This document shows, in pieces, positions 23,700 through 36,484 of a stretch of 64,000 bases of DNA (its first letter is position 1; each line of letters begins with the position of its first letter). This stretch comes from Sipunculus nudus. Its lineage: Eukaryota > Annelida > Sipuncula > Golfingiida > Sipunculidae. The stretch spans positions 47,279,840 to 47,343,839 of the forward strand of contig CM049322.1 of NCBI GenBank assembly GCA_026874595.1, given 5' to 3'. The notes under the pieces are model-generated. The model did not search any database. It saw nothing but the letters and a program-made list of their open reading frames with translations, and had not been told where the DNA came from. The position numbers and the translations under genes are program-made.

Positions 23700-25280
23700 C
23701 ATATTTCTGCTGATACGTCCGTGCTATTAGTATCTTCTCAACAATTGTACAAATATTATTGATATATAATCTGTTTGTAATTTAATAACAAACACTGTAT
23801 TTGTATATATTGTTGGTAATTGTAATAAATAGGGTTGACGTGATTGTAAATATTTATTTTTTTATTGATAACAGTAAATATACATATTCTCTGCAAATAC
23901 GTTTATTTTGTTGATTGTAATAAATATTTGAACTTGGTTTAGTGTTTCATTTTAACCCAACTATCCTGGTCAAGTCCTGTATAAAGGACCCCCCCCCCCC
24001 CCCCCCCAACCACATAAAGCAAACCAAGGGATGAGCATCCTAACCTTAATTTTCTCCATGGCCAATATAACGTAGGGCAACGTAATGCTTTCATTTCTCC
24101 CCGCCAAGCTTAAAAGTTACCGCCAGTTTTTTTTTTTTTACCTCCGTCAGGCTTTATCATCTAATATAATAATGATATTGGTTGCACTCAACAGAATCAG
24201 TGGCCAAGTGTGTCATAGATTATATTGACTGACTGTGTCCGTGAAGGCCGTCCTGCAGGTGACCATGCTGATCGGGTGACCTGAATGCAGGTACGTATGT
24301 GGATGGATCATGCAATGAAACATATTTACTTGGTGTTCGTTATATCCAATAATTCATATATTTTCTTTGAAATAATATTAATAAAACAAAAAAATGGGTT
24401 TTGTTATTTCTCATAATAATGATGTAAATATATTCTCTCTCAAATAATGATGATAAAACAATGAAGATATCTTTCAAACTCTATGCCGCGTTTGTCAATC
24501 TACGTGCCGTGAAACTAATTACGGCTGAAATAATGCCCAATTGACCATTTGTAAATCATGGGTAATTCTAATTCCAAAACACGACACGGTCAAGGATCAG
24601 GGGTTAATCGAGCCACTCAAAGCAACATGCACGGCAATGGATTTCGATATGACTCTTGTCTATTCAATTTCAACTGAAACCTGAATTTGAAATGAAAAAC
24701 CAACATAGAGCGAAGGATCCGGACACGAAATTTTTTTATCTACAAGTATACACAAACGGTAAATCAAATGGTTGGCGCCAGTTTCTCGATAAATTACTTC
24801 CGTGTACTCGTGATAGAATAGCGACGGACATCAGTGTGTGAATGTCGGCAGTAATGTTAATTGTTATTAAATGAATGTCCATGCTGGTTCTGAAGATAAC
24901 ATAATACGCTGGTTTCTGAGGGCCAGTATTTAAGTTGTTTTTTTTTAACTTGTGCATGTAATATCATGCAGAGTGAAGGACAAAAAGAACAATTATTGGA
25001 CATGCCATTATACATGGTACATCGGCTCAGCTGTCAAAGGTATTTTGAGAGCACCCAGGCGTTTATTAAGTCAAATACGGTATATATATATATATACACA
25101 CACACAAAGTGAATTTTAGTTTCACTTTTTGCAAGATAAAAACGGATGTCTGAGCTCGGCTCTTGCGATGGCTTGCTCAGAGCGTATCTAGGATTTGCAG
25201 ATTATGAAGATATGTGGATTATGTTCCTAGTAATCCCAGATAATGTATAATGTTTTAGTTATATATATAATGGTATGTTA
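23700..25280. other. No supported gene
   Basis: AT-rich sequence with a C run of about 17 bases at 23991-24007 and a T run at 24128-24139. Short open frames only. Confidence 0.45.
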
Positions 25281-25293
25281 TCTTTGTATGTAT

Positions 25294-26137
25294 TGTTACG
25301 GAACCTAATACCAACAGATCACGTAGTCATGGCGAGCATAAATTTAGTTACGGAGATAAATAAAAATCAGATTCTGTAACACTAGGCAGCAGGAAATGTC
25401 TAGAGGAATGAATAAAGAAGTTAGTGGTTTTTTGTTCACAAATAATTATTATTTATTCTTAAAACAACCCAACATTACAGTACACTAAATCAATACAATT
25501 ACACAGCATAACAACAGTATAACAGTAAATCAATACAATTACACAGTATAAGAAAAAAAAGTGTACAGTACCATAGTGTCCGGATCCTAGGCTTTTCTGG
25601 ATACCATCACTGTCACAGCTCAACAAGTCCTTTAAAACATATATTCCAGATGAAAAGTTCACGTAAATCTTCTCAGAGAATAATAGTCCAATTCAGTTCC
25701 GAAATCAATCTGTAGTAATCCAAAAGTGAAGTACTGGCAATAGTCCCAAAGGCAAACTGAAGGCAAATAAAATCAAATTTCGAAGAATATCTATAAATTC
25801 TGCAATTTTCGGAAAGGTCCACAAACTGACTCACACTCTTCCGTGTCCACTGGAATTTTTCTCTCTCTTTCCTCGGCTCTAAACACAGCACCTATTTATA
25901 ACTTTTCACCTCAAGCCCAGAATTTTCCATTTCACGAACAATCCAAAGAACACAACAAGACACACGCGCTCACAGAGCGCAAACAGCCCAGAAAATTCCA
26001 GATTAGCACGAACGCTGTGTCTCTACACGCCAGGTCAACCAGTACGGATTACACGGAGCGCTGTGTCTCTACATGCCATAGCAACGCCCAGGGCTTGGGC
26101 CTAACACGAATCAGAATGTCAACAGACACCTGTTACA
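25294..26137 (-). mobile_element. Solo LTR of a gypsy-like element with GTAT target duplication
   Basis: An 844-bp block begins TGTTACGG and ends CTGTTACA on the plus strand, flanked on both sides by GTAT (25290-25293 and 26138-26141). On the minus strand it reads TGTAACAGG...CCGTAACA. It has a TATAAATA box at 25893-25900 and an AATAAA signal at 25452-25457, in the order expected for a minus-strand LTR. No internal retroelement sequence adjoins it. An internal near-duplicate (GCTGTGTCTCTACA) occurs at about 26012 and 26061. Confidence 0.7.
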
Positions 26138-27212
26138 GTATATGACCAATCACAGGTATTACGTGGACAGGTGTCGATAGTTTGGCCTTAAACATTGGCA
26201 ACAAAATATAATAGACTGCACAAGAGGCCTTATCAACTTTCCTTATTTAAATGGGCGGATAACAAATTTACCGGTTGGATGAATGATAATAAGCTCAGTA
26301 TCTCTCATGTCGAAATAACCTTTTTGTATGCACATATGAACTTTGTATGGAACACATGGTTTATTACAAGTATTTGGGACCCATTCTCCACACGCGAGAT
26401 CTCGTCCATGAAGAGGCTAGATTGGCTCAAAAGAACTTTGACCTGCACGGAGGTTGTTTGGGGCCTCTAGCAGCTTTAAACAATCAAGGTTACCTCCACG
26501 CAGTGTCAAGATTCCTCCAGCATGTGAATAGGCCCTACTGACCGTGACCAATTTAAGGGTGCTTGAATTTCCTTTGTGTCCAGTTTCTAACCAACATACC
26601 AGGCCGGTATTTGTTAGTCTGCAGGGGGAGGGGCCCCTCTTTTCGACATTTAAATTGAAGAACAATACAATTACAATTACAAAAAAAACAGCGCCGTAAT
26701 TTTGTATTTTAAAGTAACCCGGATAGCAATTTTGTAGCTTTTATTTAAACCAAAGTATCCGCAATATTCTCTTCCGTACTCCCCCCCCCCCCCCCCCCCC
26801 CGATTCTTAAATACTCTATTCGCCCCTGCTTATGCTGTCAATGCTACGAATAACGTGTATCCCTCGACCTCTTGACCATCACGTGATATATTGAAATGCT
26901 CTTATGGTCATGCCCCCGATCCATGTAGTCCGGTAGAATAATATTGCAATAACCAAAGCAAGTATTACTGCATTTTCACATTGCATTTATATTTTCAACA
27001 ATTCTGAAACGGTAATACCACGTCAAATCAATAATGCCAATGAGCACGTGCTTCAATTTATTTTTTGTATTTTCAATACCGCGTGATCGATATAAAGTGG
27101 ACAAGAGGTTTTACAACAAACTGAACTGAACGGAAGAAGGTAATGAGGGGTACATGTTGCACCGGGCCCTACCAGCTCCCTTGCCAACGTAGAAAGTTCA
27201 AAAAGAAAGCCA

Positions 27213-27612
27213 GGGCTCTATGGCTCAGCGATAGAGCATAGGGTTCAAAGCCGGAAGATCATGAATTCGAATCTCAGCCGAGGCGGTGAGATGCTTCACG
27301 GTCGGCCCCCATCCAGGGTGAGCGCTCTGCAGGCTAAATGCGGAGACTGTGCCCAATAGTCGTGTTTCACTCACAAACGAGTGCGCCTTTCGAGGGGTTC
27401 TTCGTCGTTATGACCCAGCTATGTGGATTACTCACGTCCAGGACCCGCAGTAGGGATACCCCGGCCGAGCCTAGTTGACGCCAGAATTATCGCTTGTAAG
27501 CCACTGTCAAGTAGTCCGAAACCAAAATGGAATTCCGCAGATGTACATAATACTTAGTTAAGCAAGCATTACAAAATGGAGGCGGTTACCTCCACCAAAA
27601 AAAATGAAAAGT
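27213..27612 (+). mobile_element. tRNA-derived SINE
   Basis: The 5' part has an RNA polymerase III box A (TGGCTCAGCGATAGAGC, 27221-27237) and a box B-like GAATTCGAATC (27263-27273) about 25 bp downstream, set in a tRNA-like head (AGGGCTCTATGGCTCAGC). A tRNA-unrelated body of about 300 bp follows and ends near an A-rich tail at about 27595-27612. No cloverleaf good enough for a real tRNA gene is visible, so a SINE is the better call. Target duplications were not identified. Confidence 0.6.
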
Positions 27613-28019
27613 AAAGATGAAAGAAGCTAATATCATGTGTCTGATGTTTGGTCCATGTGCCGGTGATCGATTGATGAATATGCCCCTGGTGGTCTTTTTT
27701 TTCTTGGATATAATAGATTCACAAGATATATTGTAATTTATGGTAAGCGTTTAAATAGTTTTGATTATATTTGGAACTGATGTCGATGCATGCCATAAAT
27801 CTGCCAAATTTCTAAGGGTGTGTAATTTATAATTCCTACGAGAAAACGGTTCACCAAAATAGTACCTTCATTGTCTTGAAAACTCTGTGTTTTGAGTCAA
27901 ATGGAAAGCTGATCGGCCGGTAGATGGCGCCGTCCATTAAGTCGCTCCGCTCATCGAAAGATCAGCAATCTTATTTAGATCCGTTGGAAAACCTTTCCTT
28001 TATAAACTTCACCATATTC

Positions 28020-29190
28020 AAATTTTGTCCAAAAATAAGGTCCTGGTCCCGGAGATCCTGGATGCGGTCTCGGTCTGGGAGGTCCTATTCAGAGTCTTGG
28101 TCCAAGAGGGCCCGGTCTCGGACCTGGCCCTCCTGGTCACAACATTATAGGCTCTAATCTCAGTCTTACTCTGGGAGGTCCTGTTCACTTTCGTTGCCAT
28201 GGATATCCTGGTCTCAACATTCTTTTACGAGGTCTTGCTCCCGGTCTTGGGCCCGTTGGTCCTGGATGCGGTCTTAACCCCCGAAGTTCTGCTCCCAGTT
28301 TTGATCCCAAAGATTCTAATCTCGGTTTGGTCTAGATCTCGGTTTGGTCTAGGCCTCGGTTGGGTCTAGGGCTCGGTTTGGTCTAGGCCTCGGTCTTGGT
28401 CCCGGCCTGAGGTCCTGCTCCCGGTCTTGGTTGTGAGATCCTGGTCTCGGTTTGGTCTAGATCTTGGTTTGGTCTAGGACTCGGTTTGGTCCAGGACTCG
28501 GTCATGGTCCTGACCTGAGGTCCTGCTCCCGGGCTTGGTTGTGAGATTCTAGTCTTGGTTGGGTCTAGGTCTCGGTTTGGTCTAGGTCTCGGTTTGGTCT
28601 AGGACTCGGTATGATCTAGGACTCGGTCATGGTCCCGACCTGAGGTCCTCCTCCAGGTCTTGGTTGTATAGATTCTGGTCTATGTTTGGTCTAGGTCTCG
28701 GTTTGGCTAGGACTCGGTTTGGTCAAGGACTCTGTCTCTTTCCCGGCCTGAGGTACTGCTCCCGGTTTTGGTCGCAGAGATTCTAGTCTCGTTTGGTCTA
28801 GGTCTCGGTTTGGTCTAGGACTCGGTTTGGTCTAGGTTTCGGTTTAGTCTAGGACTAGGTTTGGTCTAGGACTCGGTCTTCGTCCCGGCTTGAGGTCCTG
28901 CTCCCGATCTTTGTTGTAGAGATCCTGGTCTCGGTTTGGTCCAAGCCTCGGTTTGGTCTTAGACTCGATTTAGTCTAGGACTCGGACTTGGGATGGCCAG
29001 AGGTCCTGCTCCCGATCTAAGTCACAGGGATCTTTGGTAGGGTTTGGCCTAAGAGGTCTTGGTCTCATGTCTCAACAAATAATTCATCAAACGTTTTATG
29101 AAGACTCATCGAAATTTTGTGAGAATATTGACCATGCTATAAGTGAAGAGATGACACTTGTTATGGTCTTGAGGTCTCGGCGATGCTTTC
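28020..29190. repeat. Nested minisatellite built on GGTCTCGGTTTGGTCTAG
   Basis: An 18-bp word (CTCGGTTTGGTCTAGGA and variants) repeats in short runs. The runs are separated about every 100-130 bp by a second module, CCTGAGGTCCTGCTCCCGGT then CTTGGTTGTGAGATCCTGG, seen near 28405, 28515, 28640, 28750, 28885 and 29000. This is a higher-order repeat structure. The short open frames of Arg/Ser/Gly composition in it are by-products of the repeat. Confidence 0.85.
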
Positions 29191-29289
29191 GAGTCTCTAG
29201 CGGATTCGGGGGTGGGGGGGGGGGGGAGCAGGGGTATTCTCAGCCGCCTCAACCTTTTCTTATCGGCTTCAAACCAATTGTTCAGGTCT

Positions 29290-31010
29290 GAATACGCCAG
29301 GACCTTTTATTAAGTTTTCTCTTCATTCTTCCTGGCTTGGACCCCTTCCTTTCTAAAATACTGCGAGTCCCTTGATTAGGTAGCCACTACGCACTACAGG
29401 ATACTGGACATGCGCACAGGCCAAAATTCAGAGTGAATTTCCATCATGTATGTCCTTTATAAAGAAATTTTTATTGCAATATGATAGATTACATAACAAA
29501 TATTACATGCATTACAAATATTACGGAGAAGAAGGCTGTAACCGTTACAAAATAACAGCTTGTCAAAATAATTAAAATATATGGACAATATATCCACCCT
29601 TAAATTGAGATATTTACATTGATTTCATAAAATCAAATAAATAAAATTAATCTATTAAATGTTAACGTCGAATCGATCAAATAAATAAGAAGCGTTTATC
29701 TTGTTACCAAAAACAGCTTTTGAAAATTCAAATAAATTATAACACAGAATCATGTTACCATAGTGATATGCATCGTAGAAAATGTACTCAACATTAAGGC
29801 ATCAAAGTCAGCTCACACAGCAGCAAACCGCAATTATGGAAATATGAATTTACGGACGGACTTTTGCATCAGTTTTAAAAATTGGTGCATGAAAAATAGC
29901 TTTAAAGGATTGTAGAGGTGGAGTATCTCGATTCAGTCCCCGTTTTTTACTACAATTTAAGGTATAGAGAAATTTAGATGGATTTTCAGATGCATGTATA
30001 TGACCATATGTCTCAATGACAGTTTGTGACTTCTTAATTAGAATTTTCTCCCCCGAGTCCTGTTAAGAGAAACTAATAATTCTTTTTTTTATAAGAAATT
30101 ACATTATTATATGTGATCTCGTATACATGTATTATAATTTAACAAACATTGCCACTGAAAGGGCAAGGGCCTACCCTATGAAAAAACATGTTTAAAAATA
30201 TTTTAAATTTACATATAACATGAAAAAATGTTCTATATAAAGTCTTTGTACCTACAAGAAAATAAATCAACACAAAACTGTTGCATTTTACTTATGCTGA
30301 AATATGATTATAGAAAGGTACAAATAAGGTACAAATATGCCCCATGTAAATAGGAACATTTCCTTGTTGACTCGCAACAAGTCACGCAAACAGTCGTACC
30401 ATATTCCTTCATTATCGCCCTGGGTTTCAAAGTTTGTCGGTTGGTCTTTCGTTTTCAACACCCTTCTGGAAAACAGAGGTAAAGTCTTGTGAAAATTTAA
30501 TCTCATACAAGTCTTACCTGCATATAAATATGTACTTGGTGTACAAAGTTCTCGTCCCATTATAACTATTTACAATAATGGACATCTTGACTCCGAGGCC
30601 ATATTTTTAATCACCGTCCTAGGAACGAGGATGGTCATGCATTTGTAAGCACATGCAAGCACGAATCTAGTTAATTTAGATATTAAAACCTGTTTGCCTT
30701 CAATTATAGTTAAAGCAAAAAGGACAGCTTCACATTATCTGTTTGTTGTTATGGAATGAATGTTTAACAGGGTTTAGATATGCATAGGTGTGTGTAATGC
30801 TTTATTTCCTGAGAACAAAAAAGTGAAAGCTAGCGAGCGATATTTTTTTTATTTATTGGCGCGTAGAATAAGCACAAAAATTAGCCCTATACCTTTATGA
30901 ATTCTTTAATTAATCGCAGGAAGAACATAAATAACAGAAGATGTGGTCCTTGTTTGTAATATGAATACAAAGATCTAGGAATCGAGGAGAGGGAAATCCG
31001 TTAAAAACAA
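29290..31010. other. AT-rich sequence, no firm gene
   Basis: Only a tentative terminal exon (30427-30465, listed separately) was found. The longest open frame here (30288-30560, minus) overlaps it and shows no domain. Confidence 0.4.
30427..30465 (-). CDS. Tentative last exon (cytoplasmic tail) of the Ig receptor gene
   Basis: A good acceptor (CCTCTGTTTTCCAG) is followed by a 12-codon phase-0 frame, KGVENERPTDKL and a stop. The transmembrane exon at 36103-36003 ends in phase 0, so the two could join. The implied intron is 5.5 kb and the coding stretch is very short, so chance is a real alternative. An AATAAA-type signal lies about 1 kb downstream. Confidence 0.22.
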   Translation of the reverse strand, partial: KGVENERPTDKL

Positions 31011-31011
31011 G

Positions 31012-32453
31012 GGACCCATGGGTCACGGCGCTCAGCTTATCATGATTGGACTATAAATGTATCACCATTGTGATACTATATTGAGAATATAAATCTTAGA
31101 ATATCATGGTCATGTTGGGCTTTTATAAAGGAATATAATGTAATATGTTAGTGAATGATATATGAAATAACCTGACTGATGGATTAATATGGAGTAAAAT
31201 ATAGAGGTTTATTTTTTTATTTATTTGGGAGGGGTCGAAAAAAGAACTTTATTGAGCAAATATGAATGCAATGACAGTATGCTAAGCAGTGGTATAATGA
31301 TGATAAGGCTATTTGTTGAAGGATCTATAGTGTATGGAAAACTACAAGAGTTCAATTTGACAGATACAAGGTTATGATTAACTATGCTGATGAGGGGATT
31401 TATGAATTTGTGACTGTTTGACATAATATCTTGACAAGATCGGTCTTGACAAGGTGCATTATTTTGATGCCCCTCACGTCTACATATTACACAATATTGA
31501 CATAATTTCTGGCATGTACATAGGTACCTATGGACAAATGGTCAACAGTACTGAATCACCTGGAAGGTTAAAATCTTAAAAATATGATGAAATGTAGATA
31601 ATGTTTGAGAGGAAGAGGTAATCTGGGCCATGGTTGGTTTATATGATTGAATAATGTTGCAAATAATATTTGAGACCTGACCATGCCATTCCACTGGTTA
31701 CCTTTTTGATAAGCTGTTGACAGTTCAACAGTTTACACATTTGTTTGATGAGATCCAATTAATTTGGTAAACCTTTTTTATCAATTTTATGATATGTATA
31801 CAGTTGCCATAACGTCCCCATTCCACAGGTGCAATGACTTGATGGGGGGGGGGGTGTTGTGTTATGATCAGAGTTACAACGCCTCTGTCTCTCTGTAGTT
31901 ATTTTCTTTATTTATTAAATTTTATGCTATAGCCATAGAACTATTGTTCACAGTGCCAAGGAGCAAAGCCTCAGTGGGATGAAGAAGTGGATGGTGAGAG
32001 TTATAACACCCTTGCATATACATACAGGAAATGAATATAATTCAACAGTGCTTATAAAAAAAAGTTTATTCATGAACATTAAATATTTAAAACAGACAGA
32101 AAGATGGAGAAACAAAGCAAATAATTTTTTTCCCCATTCTACTGAGCCAAGAAAAAATTAACAATATTTGCATTTATTCCTTTTTTTTTCATTACATAAT
32201 TTTAATCCAAGTTTCCGAATGTTACTATAAATTTACAGTATAACATACATGTGATTGTGAATATTTCAGTTGATTCACATTTCTAAATTGCATCGACATT
32301 TATAGCTAATGTATCTAGTTTATAGTACCTGTCAACAGAATGGGATGGAGGGAGGAAGGGAGGCAATTAGGGAGAGAGAGAGAGGGGGAGAGAGGGAGAG
32401 AGAGAGAGAGAAAGAGAGAAAGAAAGATGGAGAAAGAAAGAGAAAAAGCAGAG

Positions 32454-32494
<41 letters not shown>

Positions 32495-34879
32495 AGAGAG
32501 ACCTAGACTGCCAGAGAGAGAGAGAGAGAAAGAGAAAAAGAGAGGCTATCTGGTAAGAGAAATGACCCTGGTAAGATTACAGGCTATCTGGTAAGAGCCT
32601 GACCCGGCCTGACCCAGACACTCACAGTGGCAGTAGGTCAGACCTGAAGGTGTTATGTAACTGCCCAGTACCCTGCATTTATACTGATCTGATGTAAACA
32701 ATGAAGACATGGTACCTGGAAACTTGAATGAAATCTACAGTTTTTGATCAACTGGTTTCAAATTTCAGATTTTAACAGATGAAATGTTAATGTGTAAATG
32801 CTGTGAAAATTAAATCCACAGCCCTTACAGGAAAAATTTGAATATTTATATTTTTTTAAATGGTATCAGGAAAAAAAAAGTATTCTCAGCTATAAAACTA
32901 ATACGTGTTAAAATTAATCCGAGGATAAAAAAAAACAATATATTATACCAGGAGCAAACTGGAGTTGGGAATGTTTAATTTTATGAACTGAAATAAAGGT
33001 TCAGCAAGATAAATTTTGATTATTTAGCCAGTATCATGTAACAACTGATACAACCATGAGTTATAAGTCAAACAAATTAAAATCTTTAATGAGCACTTGT
33101 CTGAGTAATATTTTGAATTTTTGACATATTTATTTATTATTTTAATTTTGTAATAAATATAAACCAACAAGTTAAACACCTGGAAAAGACCGGGAAATTT
33201 AGATTAATTTAATATAATCAACTGCATCCTTGTCTATCATTATCTTGCTTCATATAATCCCTAATAGTAAACAACAATTTATTTTAATTATTTATTTTTC
33301 ATTTTTATGGTGAAATGAAAAATACTAAATGGTGACTGCATGGTATCATTTGAAATACAATTTAGGCCATCCATGGAAGATCCATAAATGATCAGTAATT
33401 GCAAGTTAATCCCCTGTAACTCATTAACTATAAATTCCTTTTCCATTTTTTTTAAGTTCTTACCATAAACCAAGAATTAAAAAAAAAAGTTTATGGCCTA
33501 AACAAATACTAGCGGAGGGGGTTGGATAGTTAGATCCAGTTGAAGCCACCCAAGAGCTGGCTTGCTGCAGAGTGCCTCGCTTCAAGCATGCATAATTGGC
33601 CTGAAAGGTCAATGTGGGGACATAAAAGAGGGGCTTCAGTACAGCCAAGGTGTGATATGGTCTCATAAAAACTTTCATAAAAGCTAGTTTTTGACCAATT
33701 CCTTTTATAACTTCAGAATTTAGAAGCTAAAATCCTTACATGTGCAAGATGTGAAAATAAATCAACAGTGCTTACAGGGAAAAAACATGCCATGGCCAAA
33801 GTTGGGCAAAATTTAAGGTACTGATTTTATATTTATGCTAATAACTTATAAAATTTGAAAAATTCAGAACTAATTTTGGGAATACAATTGAATCTTGATT
33901 AAATAATGTTATATCCCTGGCAAAAAATCTCTACCTTCAGCAATTTTCATGTTAAGAGAGTAAATATATTTCTTGATTTTTTACAAAGTGCATTATGTTT
34001 GGGCCTAGAACTTAAAACAATTACACAATACTGACATCATTTCTGGCATATGCATAGCGAATGTGTAGAAAAATATGTATATTATATATGATCAAAGTCA
34101 GATCAGTGGTTTTGATATTAGGCAATTTTAAAGTGTAACAATGGGGTTTTAATGGAAAATGAAGTTTTTTCTTAATATCTCGAAGGAATTCAGTCCTAGT
34201 GACCAAACTTTTAGTATGGTAGAGGATTTGGGGGACATCTAACTGTATGCAAAATTTAAGTAACTTAGAGCTGAAGCTGGGGAGCTGAGCTCTAGTAAAC
34301 TGCATAACACTAGCTTGATGTAAACAATATGTGACATGGTGCTTGAAAACTTAAATAAAATCTACAGTTTTTGATCAACTGGTTTCAAATTTTTTATTTT
34401 AACTATTGAAATGGTAACAAAAACATGCTTTGAAAATTAAATCCACAGCAGTTACAGGAAAAAAACGTGCCATGGTCAAACTTGGGCAAAATTTAAGGTA
34501 CCAATTTTATATTTTTGCCAATATTTAAAAAAATTTAACAGATTTTGATCTAATTTTTGGTATACAATTAAATTTTGATCATTTAAAGTAGTATTACTGA
34601 AAAAAAGTTCCTACCTTTAACACTTTTGGTCTTAAGTGACCAAATATCTTTCCTCATTTTCTTACAAAGTCCATTATGTTTGGGCCCATAACTTTTTTAA
34701 ATTAAATAATACTGTATGCCGAATTTCAGATTTGTAGGTCCAATGGTGTCGAAACGTGCCAGTCTTACGGACAAACATCCAGACGGACAGACGGACGGAC
34801 GGACGGACAGACAGACGGACGGACGACGGACAATGGACCACGACTAAAGCTCAGATGACTTATAGTCAGCTGAGCTAAA
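31012..34879 (+). mobile_element. Long composite dispersed repeat R3
   Basis: It starts GGGACCCATGGGTC then GGCGCTCAGC, the motif shared with the R1 and R4 starts. It ends in a CAGACGGACAGACGGACGGA tract (about 34770-34830) and GTCAGCTGAGCTAAA. Internal modules recur. The phrase AATCTACAGTTTTTGATCAA is near 32737 and 34362. The phrase GGGCAAAATTTAAGGTA is near 33804 and 34482. ACATAATTTCTGGCATGTAC near 31500 matches ACATCATTTCTGGCATATGC near 34033. No transposase frame was found. Parts may be independent insertions, so the span is an estimate. Confidence 0.45.
32330..32552. repeat. Purine-only (GA)n-rich tract
   Basis: About 220 bases almost free of pyrimidines on the plus strand, including (GA)15 near 32459-32490. 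It can form triplex or H-DNA in principle. Confidence 0.95.
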
Positions 34880-34885
34880 AAAAAC

Positions 34886-35479
34886 TATTCTTTTTGTGTG
34901 TGGCCTAAACAGTACTTGTTGTTAGGCCCAAAAGAAGTAGGATTCTCAGGCACGCTTTTTCAGAATCAGTCAGGCGCAGGCGATTTTTTTCTTTTTTTTT
35001 TTTTTACCTTTTTTATTTTAAATTTCAATAAAAATTTCACACGAACTGGAGACAACATAATAATACACATACGGTTGTTACTAAAGGCGCACACGCATGG
35101 CTGGTTATTTTTGAGCGTAAACAGCGGAAACATGCGTGTATGCGTTCATGCACTCATTTTAGTAAAAACCGCCCGAAATCGAAAAGCGTCCGAGAAACTG
35201 GAGCCCAAATCTTCTTTTGAAAATCAAAATAAAAATTTTTGGTGCGAGGGATAAAATTTACCCGGGCGGTGCCTGAGACCCAAACTTTTTTTACTTTTGG
35301 GTTCAAACATATTTAAGGAATACGTGCCTGAGCATTTAACGTTGTCCTGGAAATAAAGCAGAAATCTGTTCAGTCTTGTTAACACAAGGGCGTAGGATTT
35401 ACGGAAGGGGAGTTCGGATTTGTGTTGCAGCTGTATGATGCAGCTGTATGATGCTAACGCATATACGTATGTATGTATG

Positions 35480-35480
<1 letters not shown>
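34886..35480. other. No supported gene; fragment of an interspersed repeat near 35225-35340
   Basis: The stretch AATCAAAATAAAAATTTTTG to GTGCCTGAGACCCAAAC resembles sequence at about 48430-48510 (AATCAAAATCAAACTTTTGG to CGTGCCTGAGAACCATACC), so it belongs to a dispersed family. No exon is recognised. Confidence 0.4.

Positions 35481-35528
<48 letters not shown>
35481..35528. repeat. (TA)n microsatellite
   Basis: About 22 perfect TA repeats after a short (GTAT)n run. Confidence 0.97.
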
Positions 35529-35531
<3 letters not shown>

Positions 35532-36002
35532 CGTATTTGTGTGAGCAGTCGAGTTTTGATTTTACCGCGATTAGGCTAGAACTTAAATATTCTTTTGACA
35601 TTTTTAACAGTTGCAAACACATATGAAAACATAAATAAACATTAAGAATTGGTGAAAAGTCCCAAATATTAAAATCAATTTAACATAATTATGATTTGTT
35701 TGGGGTATATGGTTCATAATCTCAAGTGTCCCATGACAAAATCATATTATATAAAAATATTTGCAGAAGTTGAAAGGGCAAAGTAAAAACACCTGAGGTA
35801 AACATGACGGATACTTTCATGTTTTGAAAATAACTTCCATACACTAATTTTTCCCAGCAGATATTTTGTGGCTAGAAATTGTAACATCAATATAATATTA
35901 AAAGTCGAATCGGAAGGGGGGGGGGGTCTGGCCCCCAGCGGTACCCCCTGGCTGCGCCCGAAAAACACTTTGATATAACTGATAATCCAGTTCTAAGCTT
36001 AC

Positions 36003-36445
36003 CTCACGGGTCTTCCATTTGTAAATGACCAGGATCGCAAACAGGATAACAGCCAGGTAGCCGATCAGTACACCAACCCCAGCCGCAGTTATACCACGTG
36101 GATCTAACGGGGCAAAGGTCATTTCATTATACAAATATAGTTCAAAGGTCATATACTATGCTCTGGGTCAAAATGTATAGTTAAAATGTGGAACAAAGGT
36201 TTCGACAGATTCAAATGAGAAGAAATTTACTTTCTTGCATTTGACAAATATTTCTAGCTCAAAGTTATTTTATTCCTTATCCCAAGTGCGGCATATTTTT
36301 CTTTGTTCTAAATATACATTCAAATCTTCTTGCATTACAGCGCGATGTGATCGAAGTCAACTTACATGACAGTTTTCAAATAAGTAATAGGCCTACAAGC
36401 GGTTTGTTCGGATAATCTCTACTGGGATGGTTTAAAATATTTTAA

Positions 36446-36484
<39 letters not shown>

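Noticed and set aside
26195-26541. Possible non-LTR reverse transcriptase fragment (YYKYLGPIL then LAQK)
   Set aside because: A KYLG motif hints at a LINE, but no catalytic motif or second conserved block was found and the frame breaks; too weak to annotate.
27213-27290. Functional tRNA gene
   Set aside because: Pol III boxes are present, but the arms do not pair into a full cloverleaf and a SINE body follows.
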